DNA of 53,781 nt. Origin: Acidimicrobiia bacterium. Its GTDB lineage: Bacteria; Actinomycetota; Acidimicrobiia; Acidimicrobiales; Aldehydirespiratoraceae. Both the position numbers and the translations under genes were made by a program. The notes beneath the pieces were generated by a model. It had not been told where the DNA came from and did not search any database. It was given only the letters and a program-made list of their open reading frames with translations. Location of the stretch: assembly GCA_024421085.1 (NCBI GenBank), contig JAHQYN010000007.1, positions 1 to 53,781 on the forward strand, given 5' to 3'. Shown piece after piece: positions 16,359 to 24,939 of this stretch (within the stretch, counting starts at the first letter, position 1; each line of letters begins with the position of its first letter).

Positions 16359-17159
16359 CTAACGCTCTGGTCCTGCGGTCGGAGGGCCAGCGAACGCCTG
16401 TGCGATCTTCATCCAGTCGTGTGCCGCTTCGCCGCTGACCGACAGCGCCGTGTCTTGCAGGCTGCGCCTCTGGGTGACGACCAGACAGAAGTCTTCGGCG
16501 CAGCCGGCGATGCTGCACTCGCTGTCGGCGGGGCCCCAAGTCCACCGATCACCCGAAGGGCCCTCAAGGTCGAGTCGGATCTCAGTCTCGGGCATTTCAA
16601 GTTGCCGATTCGCATAGGCCCAAGGTCGGGTGATGAAACCAAGCTGCGCGATATGGCGCAGACGGTCGCTGGCGGCACGCGACGCGCCGACAGCATCGAC
16701 GATGTCTTGGCCGTGCGCCCAGCATTCCATCAGGCGTGCGGTGAGGAACGACTTGGCGCCCATCGAGGGTCCGTACCACGGCACCCTGGCATCGTCGCGC
16801 AGGCGCGCTGCCGCAGACTCCAGGTCGGCCCGACCCGCGCGCCAGGCGTTCAGGCGTTGGCCGACCGGGAGGTTCCGCAGCGGATCAAGGGTGTGGGCGT
16901 CGACGCCGAGATCACCGTCGGCGGCACTGTCCCACAACGCCTCAGCCACCACTGCGAAGCCCTCTGGGTCACGGATCGCGGTTGCTGCGGCATGGTCAAA
17001 GTAGGTGAGATGGGCGACCTGATCGGTGATGTCCCAACGGGGACTCGCGGTGGAGATGGCCCATTGCGACTCGGTGAGTCCGCTGAGCACCTCGTCGATA
17101 GCGGCCTGTTCGGCGAGCAGGTCGGCGAGCAGATCAGTGAGCAGCTCAGAGATGTGCAT
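16359..17159 (-). CDS. TIGR03084-family DinB-like protein
   Basis: This 266-aa protein matches the TIGR03084 subgroup of the DinB/mycothiol-maleylpyruvate-isomerase superfamily. WDITDQVAHLTYFDHAA and FLTARLMECWAHGQDIVDA supply the three histidines that usually bind a metal in this fold. Members occur in actinobacterial fatty-acid and carboxylase operons, as here. The function is not established; a thiol-dependent reaction is possible. A good aggag lies before the ATG, which overlaps the upstream TetR pseudogene stop by 14 bases. Confidence 0.85.
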   Translation of the reverse strand: MHISELLTDLLADLLAEQAAIDEVLSGLTESQWAISTASPRWDITDQVAHLTYFDHAAATAIRDPEGFAVVAEALWDSAADGDLGVDAHTLDPLRNLPVGQRLNAWRAGRADLESAAARLRDDARVPWYGPSMGAKSFLTARLMECWAHGQDIVDAVGASRAASDRLRHIAQLGFITRPWAYANRQLEMPETEIRLDLEGPSGDRWTWGPADSECSIAGCAEDFCLVVTQRRSLQDTALSVSGEAAHDWMKIAQAFAGPPTAGPER

Positions 17160-17959
17160 GATTCTCCTGTCTTGTTTCTGCGCCTGAGGCGTCCCGGCCG
17201 GTCGCGGAACCTCGAGGCAGACCGTTGAGGATTATGTCCAGCACCTCATCGGCGGCGTCCTTGGGTGAGACGGTCAAGGACGCAACCACTTCGGGCTCGC
17301 TGAACTGACGGCCGAGGCCAGCCAGCGCCCGCGCCACGACGGAGGTGTCGACCGCGGCTATCTCGCCCTGTTCGACAGCCACGTCGAGGAGTTCCCGGGT
17401 CACATCGACCAGATAGTTGTTGTGTGCAGCGAACAGTTCCGGTCCGCCGACTATCGCATTGAGGTCGCGGGCGAACGCCGGTGTGGTGCGCGACACAGCC
17501 ACATTGGCTGCCAGCAGGTAGACGCGAATCGCTTCAAGGGGCCGATACGACTGCATGCGCCGGGCGTAGCCGGAGCCGCGGCAGGCGGTGCTGTGTTTGC
17601 ACTCGCGGGCGGAGGCGGGGGCGGCGGCGGGCGGTGCTGTGTTTGCACGGGCGGGTGAGCGCCTTGGTGGCCGCTCTGCCGATGTTCCAGAGATAGCGGT
17701 CTGTGGCCATCAACACCAACTCGCTGCGGCTCTCGGCCAAGCCGTAGAGGGTGCGCAGCGAGCAGTTCAGGTGCATGGCAAGGTCGGCCATGGTGAGATG
17801 ACTGAAACCGTCACGCACCAGTTCCGTCAGATCGTCGAGGATCTCACGCTGGCGGGGTGTGAGCGACTCGCTGCGCTCTCGGGACAGCTTTGGTCTGGGT
17901 CCCCGGACGCGTCGGATCCGACGCTCGAGGTCGCTCACCGGCGTCTCGACTGCGGTCAT
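17146..17959 (-). pseudogene. TetR-family regulator broken by a 46-bp duplication
   Basis: The N-terminal half (ATG 17959, in ATGA overlap with the acyl-CoA dehydrogenase stop) encodes a TetR helix-turn-helix: LTMADLAMHLNCSLRTLYGL. After LWNIGRAATKAL it runs into an Arg/Pro-rich frame, while the ligand-binding half (YRPLEAIRVYLLAANVAVS to stop 17146) is in a different frame. GCGGTGCTGTGTTTGCAC is present twice, 46 bases apart, at the join. Removing 46 bases brings the two halves into one frame, giving an uninterrupted ~255-residue protein. The gene is therefore probably a recent frameshift mutant, or a phase-variable or mis-assembled locus. Confidence 0.82.
17585..17648. repeat. 46-bp direct duplication inside the TetR gene
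   Basis: GCGGTGCTGTGTTTGCAC is at 17585-17602 and 17631-17648, with a GGCGG-rich spacer. The adjoining sequence toward 17560 (cgggcgtagccggagccgcg) is the reverse complement of the dispersed GGCTCCGGCTACGCCCG element also found at 21.1 kb. Confidence 0.9.
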
Positions 17960-19176
17960 CTCCGCCTCGTCTCCGCCCAGGTCATGCCCTTCTCCAGGTT
18001 CGGTTCGCGGGGGAGGCCGAGCGCCGTCTCGGCGACGATGTTGCGTTGCACGGCGAAAGTCCCTCCGCCGAGGGTCAACGCCGGCGAGAAGAGGAAGCCG
18101 TAGTGCCAGATTCGGTCGACTCCGGGAATCTGGCACTGCTCGAAGTTCACCTCGGTCGCGCCGCCGCGCATGTTCGCGGGTATCTCACCGCTCGGGCCGG
18201 ATCCCTGGAGCAGACCTTCAGTTCCGGCGAGCTCTTTGGCCAACTCCAGTACATGGCGGCCGTGTTCGTCACCCATGATCTTCTGGATCGAGGCTTCCGG
18301 TCCGGGGGTTCTGGCGTTGAGTCGGACGCTGAGCGTGCGCAGGCGGTTGAGCCGCAGGACTTCGGCCTCGACGTGCAGCGCAGCGGCGCGCTGCCGCAGC
18401 ACCGGGTCGGTCAGCCCGCCGTTGCGCCTGATCAGCTCGATCAAGATCTCGGCGCTCGGTCCGGCACCCCACAGCGAACCTGCGGAGCTGAGCGACACGC
18501 GTTCATTGGCGAGGGTGACTTTGGCCAGTCGCCAGCCGTCGTTCTCGTCTCCTATGCGGTTCTCTGCGGGGATCCGTACGTTGTTGAAGAAGGTCTGGTT
18601 GAAACTGTGCGCTGTGGTCATGTCGAGGATTGGCATCATCGTCAATCCCTCGAGACTGGTCGGGCACACGAAGTAGGAGATGCCCTTGTGCTTGGCGACG
18701 TGGGGATCGGTGCGGGCGATGAGGATCCCATACTTGGAGTAGTGCCCGCCGCTGGTCCATGTCTTGGAACCGTTGACGATGTACTCGTCGCCGTCAACCA
18801 CAGCGGTCGTGGCGAGGGAAGCCAAGTCGGAGCCAGCGTCGGGTTCTGAGAACATCTGGCAGTAGATGTCCTCTCCGGTCAGCAGACCCGGAAGGAAGCG
18901 GGCCTTCTGCTCCTCAGTCCCCGCAGCGAGGATTGTCGGCCCAGCCCAGCCGATGCCGATCGGGTTGTCCGGGCGCCTCACCTGAGCACGTCGCAGCTCC
19001 TCGTCAATGATGATCTGATGCATCGGGTCTGCGCTGAGTCCGTAGGGCTCGGGCCAGTGGGGGACTATCAGCCCCCGCTCAAGGAGTTGGCGAGGTGAGG
19101 GGTTGTGGTTGGCTTCAAGCCATTCTCGAACCTCGAGGCGCCGGGGATCGTCTTCGGGCGGGAGGTCAAAGTCCAT
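17956..19176 (-). CDS. acyl-CoA dehydrogenase
   Basis: A flavin-dependent acyl-CoA dehydrogenase of 406 aa. MFSEPDAGSDLASL and NGSKTWTSGGHYSKYG are the classic FAD/substrate motifs. VSLSSAGSLWG and the C-terminal GGATEVNFEQCQIPGVDR complete the domains. It would introduce the alpha-beta double bond before carboxylation and pass electrons to an Etf such as EtfBA at 1.9-3.7 kb. The start MDFDLPPED (19176) overlaps the AtuA-like stop by 11 bases; the ORF track's extra 43 residues are the upstream gene read in another frame. Confidence 0.92.
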   Translation of the reverse strand: MDFDLPPEDDPRRLEVREWLEANHNPSPRQLLERGLIVPHWPEPYGLSADPMHQIIIDEELRRAQVRRPDNPIGIGWAGPTILAAGTEEQKARFLPGLLTGEDIYCQMFSEPDAGSDLASLATTAVVDGDEYIVNGSKTWTSGGHYSKYGILIARTDPHVAKHKGISYFVCPTSLEGLTMMPILDMTTAHSFNQTFFNNVRIPAENRIGDENDGWRLAKVTLANERVSLSSAGSLWGAGPSAEILIELIRRNGGLTDPVLRQRAAALHVEAEVLRLNRLRTLSVRLNARTPGPEASIQKIMGDEHGRHVLELAKELAGTEGLLQGSGPSGEIPANMRGGATEVNFEQCQIPGVDRIWHYGFLFSPALTLGGGTFAVQRNIVAETALGLPREPNLEKGMTWAETRRR

Positions 19177-21031
19177 CGTCGTCCCGTTCCGGCTTTGCAG
19201 ACTCTCCCAGCAGCGACTCAGGGATGTCGACATGGCGGGCCCGGAGCCATTCGCCCAGTCCCTTGGCCTGCGCGTCCTGTCGGGTCGAGGCGGCGACCCC
19301 CTCACCGAGGATGCCGTGAATCACGAAGTTGATCGACCAGATGTTGGGCAGGGGGAACCGCTCGATCCTGGCGTCGCGAGCCTCGGGGATGAGCCGGCGC
19401 AGGCGCTCGACGGTGAGGAAGCCCTCGAGCCATCCGTATGCCGCCGCGGAACGTACGAAGACCCCGAGATTGGCGTTCCCACCCTTGTCGCCGGAACGAG
19501 TCCCCGCGAGCGTTCCGAGAGGAGCCCGGACGACCTCGCCGCTCGGCGACGCAACAATATCGGCCGCGACCGGGGTGACCGCTGCCGGGGCGACGGCAGC
19601 CGGGGCGACGGAATCCGGGTCGACGGCGGCCGGGGTGACGGTGACCGGGATGACGGGAACCGGAGTGACGGTGACGGCGTCGGAGTCAACGACTGTGCGG
19701 TCCCGACCCAGCAGCACCACATGCTGCGGCACCAGATCACGGGCCACGAGACCTGAGGTATGGACCCCGAACGGCTTGCCGACCCCCCCGGTTTTCAGCC
19801 CGAAGAACCCTGGAATACTGGCCAGCGCCAGATTGTTCATCGCCGAGCCGATCGAGGCGGTCTTGCGTTGGTCCGGATCCTTGACCGTGATCCGCCATGA
19901 TGCCACCGCCTCCTCGTTGGTGGCGGGATCCGTCTTGTCTGTGCGTACAACCCTGGTGGCGACTTCGGCGAAGTCTTCGCGCTGGTACTCGCAGTTGCGC
20001 CAGAAGGCCCTTTCTACGAGGTCCGCTTTGGCGTCAATGTCGATTCCGGTCAGAGCGACGGCCAGGTCGCTGCGAAAGCCGCCCCAGGAGTTCATTGAGA
20101 CCTTCAGGGTCTCAGGCGGAGTCTCTCCCCGCACTCCTGAGATGCGAACCCGGTCCCTGCCGACTTCGCTGAGTTGAACGGTGTCGAAACGGCTGGTGAC
20201 ATCGGGGCCGAGATATCTGGGACTGTCGATCTCGTAGAGCAGTTGGCTGGTCACGGTTCCGATGTTGATGTTGCCGCCGGTTCGGGGGTGTTTGCCAATT
20301 ATCGAGGAGCCGTCGGAAGCTATTTCTGCGAAGGGAAATCCCGGATGCTCGAGTCCGTCTATCTCTTCGAAGAACGAGTAGTTGCCACCGGTCGCCTGGG
20401 TTCCGCACTCGATGACGTGCCCGGCGACGACGGCTCCGGCCATCGCGTCGAGGTCGGTGCGTGACCATTGGTGGTGCCAGGCGGCCGGTCCGCAGACGAT
20501 GGCGGCATCGGTGGTACGGCCCGTTACAACAATGTCGGCGCCGCGGTTCAGTGCCTCAACGATTCCCCAGCATCCGAGGTAGGCGTTGGCGGAGATGTAT
20601 TTGATGTCCGCCACCGGCTTGTTGGTCTCATGGTCTACCAGCACGATCCCCTCTGATTTCAGTTCCTCAAGACGAGGCAGAAGGTTGTCACCCTCGACAT
20701 AGGCGATCGTGGGGTGCAGGCCCAGCTTCTCGGCCACTTCGGCGACCGCTTCAGCGCAATGGCTGGGATCGAGTCCGCCTGCGTTTGAGACCACCTTGAT
20801 TCTCGAGTCGAGGCAGTTGCCCATCACCTGTTCCATTTGACGTATGAAGGTGCGGGCATAGCCGCTGTTGGGTCGTTTGGCTCGGGTGCGGGCCAGTATC
20901 AGCATGGTCAGTTCCGCCAGCCAGTCGCCGGTCAGCGCATCGATCGGCCCGCCTTCAACCATCTCCGCAGCCGCGCTCAGCCGATCCCCGTAGAACCCAC
21001 TGCAGTTCGCAATCCGAATCGGCTCAGCCAT
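19166..21031 (-). CDS. AtuA-like (DUF1446) protein with C-terminal ferredoxin-fold domain
   Basis: The large N-terminal domain (residues 1-450) has the AtuA features RIANCSGFYGDR, VVSNAGGLDP, DIVVTGRTTDAAI and GTQATGGNYSFF. A low-complexity linker built of VTVTP and VAPAA units follows, then the small AtuA-like domain beginning LGTLAGTRSGDKGGNANLG. AtuA is required for acyclic terpene (citronellol/geraniol) use in Pseudomonas, though its biochemical role is not settled. Here it sits between carboxylase alpha and the acyl-CoA dehydrogenase, overlapping both, so translation is coupled. The long linker is unusual. Confidence 0.88.
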   Translation of the reverse strand: MAEPIRIANCSGFYGDRLSAAAEMVEGGPIDALTGDWLAELTMLILARTRAKRPNSGYARTFIRQMEQVMGNCLDSRIKVVSNAGGLDPSHCAEAVAEVAEKLGLHPTIAYVEGDNLLPRLEELKSEGIVLVDHETNKPVADIKYISANAYLGCWGIVEALNRGADIVVTGRTTDAAIVCGPAAWHHQWSRTDLDAMAGAVVAGHVIECGTQATGGNYSFFEEIDGLEHPGFPFAEIASDGSSIIGKHPRTGGNINIGTVTSQLLYEIDSPRYLGPDVTSRFDTVQLSEVGRDRVRISGVRGETPPETLKVSMNSWGGFRSDLAVALTGIDIDAKADLVERAFWRNCEYQREDFAEVATRVVRTDKTDPATNEEAVASWRITVKDPDQRKTASIGSAMNNLALASIPGFFGLKTGGVGKPFGVHTSGLVARDLVPQHVVLLGRDRTVVDSDAVTVTPVPVIPVTVTPAAVDPDSVAPAAVAPAAVTPVAADIVASPSGEVVRAPLGTLAGTRSGDKGGNANLGVFVRSAAAYGWLEGFLTVERLRRLIPEARDARIERFPLPNIWSINFVIHGILGEGVAASTRQDAQAKGLGEWLRARHVDIPESLLGESAKPERDDDGL

Positions 21032-23066
21032 CCCCGCCTCCCGTCTGCCCGCCGCCTCCGGGCGCTCCGGCCACGCCCGGCGACAATTCCTCGCCCCTAG
21101 ACTCCTCGGCTCCGGCTACGCCCGGCGTAAGCACAGCCCCCTCGATGACCATCAGCAGTACGTCTTTTTCTATTTGGTCGCCCTCTGAGACGAAGATCTC
21201 GGTGACGGTGCCTGCTTCGGCGCTTCGCAGGTGGTTCTCCATCTTCATTGCCTCGATCACTGCGACCACCTGCTGTGCTTCGACGACATCACCCACGCCG
21301 ACTCGAAGTTCGATCACCTTCCCGGGCATTGGTGCTGTGACCGCGCCGCCGACCATCTCCGGCGCAGGGACTGAGAATCTCGGAAGCACTTCGACCTGGA
21401 CCCCGCCACCTGCGCCGGTCAGATGGAGGTTGGAACCGTGACGCGCCACTGCGTAGCGGCGTCGACGCGAATTGATCTCGACATCGATATGGCGCTGCGA
21501 GCAGCTTCGCACCCTCGCGGTGCCCCCCTTGCCCGCTGATCCGAGGGCGAACGCCCCGTGTCGGTCGGCTGAGTAGTGGACGGTCACCTCAGTGCCGGCG
21601 ATCCGCAACTCAACGCGTTCACGAGCCAGGCGCCCGATACGGAAACCGGACGGCAGTGAAGTGAGAACTCTCGCTTTGGTCCGGTTGTCGTGCTGCAGCC
21701 ACATGGCCGCGGCGGTTGCGACAAGACGCTGTTCTGACTCGTCGTGGGAGCGGGCCCGTGGGGGAGAGAAGCGTTCGATGAAGTCGGTGGTGGTGCTGCC
21801 GGCGAGAAATGCATCAGAACGGAGCGTGGCTGCGAGAAAGTCCCGGTTGGTCACAACCCCGCCGATCTCGAGGCGTTCGAGTGCCAGCGCCAATTGTTTG
21901 GCTGCGTCGGTCCGTGTGGCGCCATGGGAGATGACCTTGGCGATCAGCGGGTCAAAATCAGCAGTGATGGTCGAGCCTGTCGCCACACCCGTGTCGTAGC
22001 GGACTGCCGGGTGCGGTGCCGGTTCAAAGATCTCCAGGACTCCGGTGCTGGGCAGGAAATCGTTGGCTGGATCCTCGGAGTAGAGGCGTGCCTCGATCGC
22101 ATGACCACCGAACGACACGTCTTCGCTCCGGTAGCCCAACTTCTCTCCCTGGGCTGTGCGCAACTGCTCCTTGACCAAGTCGATGCCGGTCACCTCCTCA
22201 GTAACCGGGTGTTCGACTTGCAGGCGGGTGTTGACCTCCAAGAAGAAGAAGTCACCGGATTCATCGTCTACGAGGAACTCGACCGTTCCGGCCGATTCGT
22301 AGCCCAGAGCGTGCGCCAGACCCACCGCTGCGGCTCCCATGGCTGAGCGGATCTCTTCTGTGACGAATGGCGACGGGGACTCTTCAATGATCTTCTGGTG
22401 GCGACGTTGAATGCTGCACTCGCGTTCACCGAGGTGAACGACGTTCCCATGCTTGTCGCCCAGGATTTGAATCTCGATGTGACGGGCAGTCGCTACATAG
22501 CGTTCTGCGAAGATGCGATCATCGCCGAATCCGGAAAGTGCCTCTCGGCGAGCTGCCAACACAGCCTCTGCAAGCTCGGCCTCCGAGTGGACAACTCGCA
22601 TTCCCTTGCCACCACCGCCCGCAGCAGCCTTGATCAGGATGGGGAAGCCCAACGCGGTGAACTCACTCGGTTCGTTGCTTGAGGCGAGTACGGGCACTCC
22701 GGCCTCTTGCGCGAGCTTCTTTGCTGCGATCTTGTCGCCCATCAGGGAGATCGCTTCTGGCGAAGGCCCGACCCAGGCCAGGCCGTGATCCACCACAGCT
22801 CTGGCAAAGACGGCGTTCTCGGCGAGGAATCCGTAGCCGGGATGAACTGCTTCAGCGTCAGTGAGCCGCGCTGCGGCCAGCATCTGCCCGCTGTCGAGGT
22901 AGCTGTCGATTCTCACTGCCTCATCGGCGCAGGTGACGTGCAGGGCGTCGGCGTCGGACTCGACGAACACCGCCACCGTGCGGAGTCCCATGGCCGAGGC
23001 TGTCCGGACCACGCGGCAGGCGATCTCGCCCCGGTTCGCGACCAACAGTGTGTCGAACCGCTTCAC
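21024..23066 (-). CDS. acyl-CoA carboxylase alpha subunit (biotin carboxylase plus biotin carrier)
   Basis: Biotin carboxylase motifs are present in order: LLVANRGEIACRV, AAAGGGGKGMRVV (ATP-grasp), FLEVNTRLQVEHPVTEE, and near the C-terminus VIEAMKMENHLRS with the biotinylated lysine. The protein fixes bicarbonate onto biotin for the partner carboxyltransferase. The start is GTG 23066, in a GTGA overlap with the carboxyltransferase stop. Past the carrier domain there is an odd tail, TPGVAGAEESRGEELSPGVAG then PGGGGQTGGGDG, whose DNA is the GGCTCCGGCTACGCCCGG dispersed repeat. Geranyl-, methylcrotonyl- and propionyl-type specificity cannot be told apart by eye. Confidence 0.93.
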   Translation of the reverse strand: MKRFDTLLVANRGEIACRVVRTASAMGLRTVAVFVESDADALHVTCADEAVRIDSYLDSGQMLAAARLTDAEAVHPGYGFLAENAVFARAVVDHGLAWVGPSPEAISLMGDKIAAKKLAQEAGVPVLASSNEPSEFTALGFPILIKAAAGGGGKGMRVVHSEAELAEAVLAARREALSGFGDDRIFAERYVATARHIEIQILGDKHGNVVHLGERECSIQRRHQKIIEESPSPFVTEEIRSAMGAAAVGLAHALGYESAGTVEFLVDDESGDFFFLEVNTRLQVEHPVTEEVTGIDLVKEQLRTAQGEKLGYRSEDVSFGGHAIEARLYSEDPANDFLPSTGVLEIFEPAPHPAVRYDTGVATGSTITADFDPLIAKVISHGATRTDAAKQLALALERLEIGGVVTNRDFLAATLRSDAFLAGSTTTDFIERFSPPRARSHDESEQRLVATAAAMWLQHDNRTKARVLTSLPSGFRIGRLARERVELRIAGTEVTVHYSADRHGAFALGSAGKGGTARVRSCSQRHIDVEINSRRRRYAVARHGSNLHLTGAGGGVQVEVLPRFSVPAPEMVGGAVTAPMPGKVIELRVGVGDVVEAQQVVAVIEAMKMENHLRSAEAGTVTEIFVSEGDQIEKDVLLMVIEGAVLTPGVAGAEESRGEELSPGVAGAPGGGGQTGGGDG

Positions 23067-24709
23067 AGTCGGAACACCCCGTACCCGTCTGCGCCCTCGA
23101 CCGCCCGGTTGCTCGCTGCTGAGAGGCACATGCCGAGGACATGGCGGGTGTCTCGCGGGTCGATTATCCCGTCGTCGCTGATGGCGCCGGTGGCCCGCAG
23201 AGCGAGTGAGCCCCGTTCCTGGGTGGCCTCGACCGCGGCGACCGTCTCAGCGTCGGCCTCTTCATCGAATTCCTGGCCCAGTCGCCTGGCCTGACCCCGG
23301 CGCACCTCAGACATCACGCCCGCAATCTGCTTTGGGCCCATCACCGCGATCTTCGCAGTGGGCCACAGGAAAGTAAAACGGTTCCCGAATGCCCGGCCCG
23401 ACATGCCGTAGGTCCCCGCGCCGTAGCTTGAGCCGACGATCACGGTGATGTGCGGCACGGTCGAGTTGGTGACCGCGTTGAGCATCTGGGAGCCCTTCTT
23501 GATGATCCCGTCGGCTTCGAAGTCTTTGCCGACCATGTATCCGGTGATGTTCTGAAGGAACCACAGGGGCACGTCGATCTGATTGCAGAGTTGGATGAAG
23601 TGCGCCGCCTTCTGGGCGGCGTCGGGGTACAGGACACCGTTGTTGCCGAGTATTCCGAGCGGGTATCCGTGGATCGACGCCCAGCCACAGACCAGGGTGC
23701 TGCCCCAGCGGGGCTTGAACTCCTCGAAACGTGAACCGTCGACGGTCCGGGCGATGATGTCGCGCACATCGACGGGCTTCACGAGGTCTCGGCTGACAAT
23801 GCCGAGCAGTTCGTCGGGGTCGTAGACCGGTGGGTCCGCAGGGAAGCTGGGCTCGGGACCGGCTTTGCGGATGTTCAGGTGTGAGATGACTTCTCTGCAC
23901 ATTCGCAGCGCATCCATCTCGTCGGTTGCGAAGTAGTCGCCCCCTCCCGAGACCGTGGTGTGCATCTCGGCGCCGCCGAGCGTCTCGTCATCAGAGATCT
24001 CGCCGGTCGCCATCTTGACCAGCGGGGGACCGCCGAGGAACATCTTTGACTGGTCCTTGACCATGATCGTGTAGTCCGAGAGTCCCGGTTGGTAGGCGCC
24101 GCCAGCGGTCGACGACCCGAACACGACGCAGACGGTCGGAATCCTCATCTTCGAGAGTTCGATCATTTCGTAGAAGAAACGTCCGCTCTCGGCGAAATGG
24201 TCGGTCTGCAGGAAGCGCCTGTTGCCTCCGTCACCAGGTTGGATCCGCAGGTCACCGCCGGCGGATTCCACAAAGCTCACATAGGGCATGCGGTTCTCGC
24301 GCGAGATCTCGAGAGCGCGGCTCCATTTCTTGGATGAATAGGGGGTGAGCGCGCCGGCCAGAACGGTCGGGTCGTTGCCCATGATCACGCATTCGGTGCC
24401 GGCGATCACCCCGATCCCAACGACCATCCCCCCACCCATGGCGTAATCGGACTGGTACGCGGCTAAAGGGCTGATCTCTAGGAACGGGCTGTCGGGATCG
24501 ATTACGTTAGCGATCCGCTCGCGTATGGGAAGCTTTTGGCGGGAGCGCAGCCTTGCCGTGCGCTCGGGTCCGCCTCCGGCCTCAGCTTCGTCGAGCAACT
24601 CGGAGATGGCATCGAGTTGCTCGCGCATGTCTCGGGCGTTCTGCGCGAACTGCGGATCGTCCGTGTCCAACGTCGAGCGGAGCGGCGCCGCCAAGGGTAC
24701 GCGTAGCAT
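23063..24709 (-). CDS. acyl-CoA carboxylase carboxyltransferase subunit
   Basis: A 548-aa carboxyltransferase beta subunit of the MCC/GCC type: FVESAGGDLRIQPG, VVFGSSTAGGAYQPGLSDY, LGGPPLVKMATGE and ILGNNGVLYPDAAQKAAHFI are conserved active-site blocks. The GCC/MCC-style GSSYGAGTYGMSGRAFGNRF is present near residue 425. It transfers CO2 from carboxybiotin to an enoyl-CoA. It is the first gene of the operon leading through AtuA, acyl-CoA dehydrogenase and enoyl-CoA hydratase. Upstream, TAGCGT lies 9 bases before the ATG and no ribosome site is evident. Confidence 0.92.
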   Translation of the reverse strand: MLRVPLAAPLRSTLDTDDPQFAQNARDMREQLDAISELLDEAEAGGGPERTARLRSRQKLPIRERIANVIDPDSPFLEISPLAAYQSDYAMGGGMVVGIGVIAGTECVIMGNDPTVLAGALTPYSSKKWSRALEISRENRMPYVSFVESAGGDLRIQPGDGGNRRFLQTDHFAESGRFFYEMIELSKMRIPTVCVVFGSSTAGGAYQPGLSDYTIMVKDQSKMFLGGPPLVKMATGEISDDETLGGAEMHTTVSGGGDYFATDEMDALRMCREVISHLNIRKAGPEPSFPADPPVYDPDELLGIVSRDLVKPVDVRDIIARTVDGSRFEEFKPRWGSTLVCGWASIHGYPLGILGNNGVLYPDAAQKAAHFIQLCNQIDVPLWFLQNITGYMVGKDFEADGIIKKGSQMLNAVTNSTVPHITVIVGSSYGAGTYGMSGRAFGNRFTFLWPTAKIAVMGPKQIAGVMSEVRRGQARRLGQEFDEEADAETVAAVEATQERGSLALRATGAISDDGIIDPRDTRHVLGMCLSAASNRAVEGADGYGVFRL

Positions 24710-24849
24710 GCCCGTGCGACGCTATCCGGTAATATCGCGACAGTCAACTTACCCGAGGCCAAGCAGAACGACCCGCAACACGGCCACGCCCAAGCGAGGC
24801 CGTGGCCCGAGCGGCCCGCCCGCGGCTCAGTGGCCCGTGAGCGGCCGAG

Positions 24850-24889
24850 CGCTGTCCCGTCCGCCGTGGGTGCAACGGACGGGACAGCG
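24850..24889 (-). terminator. hairpin terminator of the liv operon
   Basis: CGCTGTCCCGTCCG (24850-24863) and CGGACGGGACAGCG (24876-24889) form a perfect 14-bp stem with a 12-base loop. No T-run follows, as is common in high-GC actinobacteria. It lies 50 bases past the binding-protein stop and before the carboxylase operon, both on the minus strand, so it should separate the two transcripts. Confidence 0.7.
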
Positions 24890-24939
24890 ACGGTTCAGAT
24901 GTTCAGGTTGCGCGACCTGGTGTCTACTCGAACACGCGT

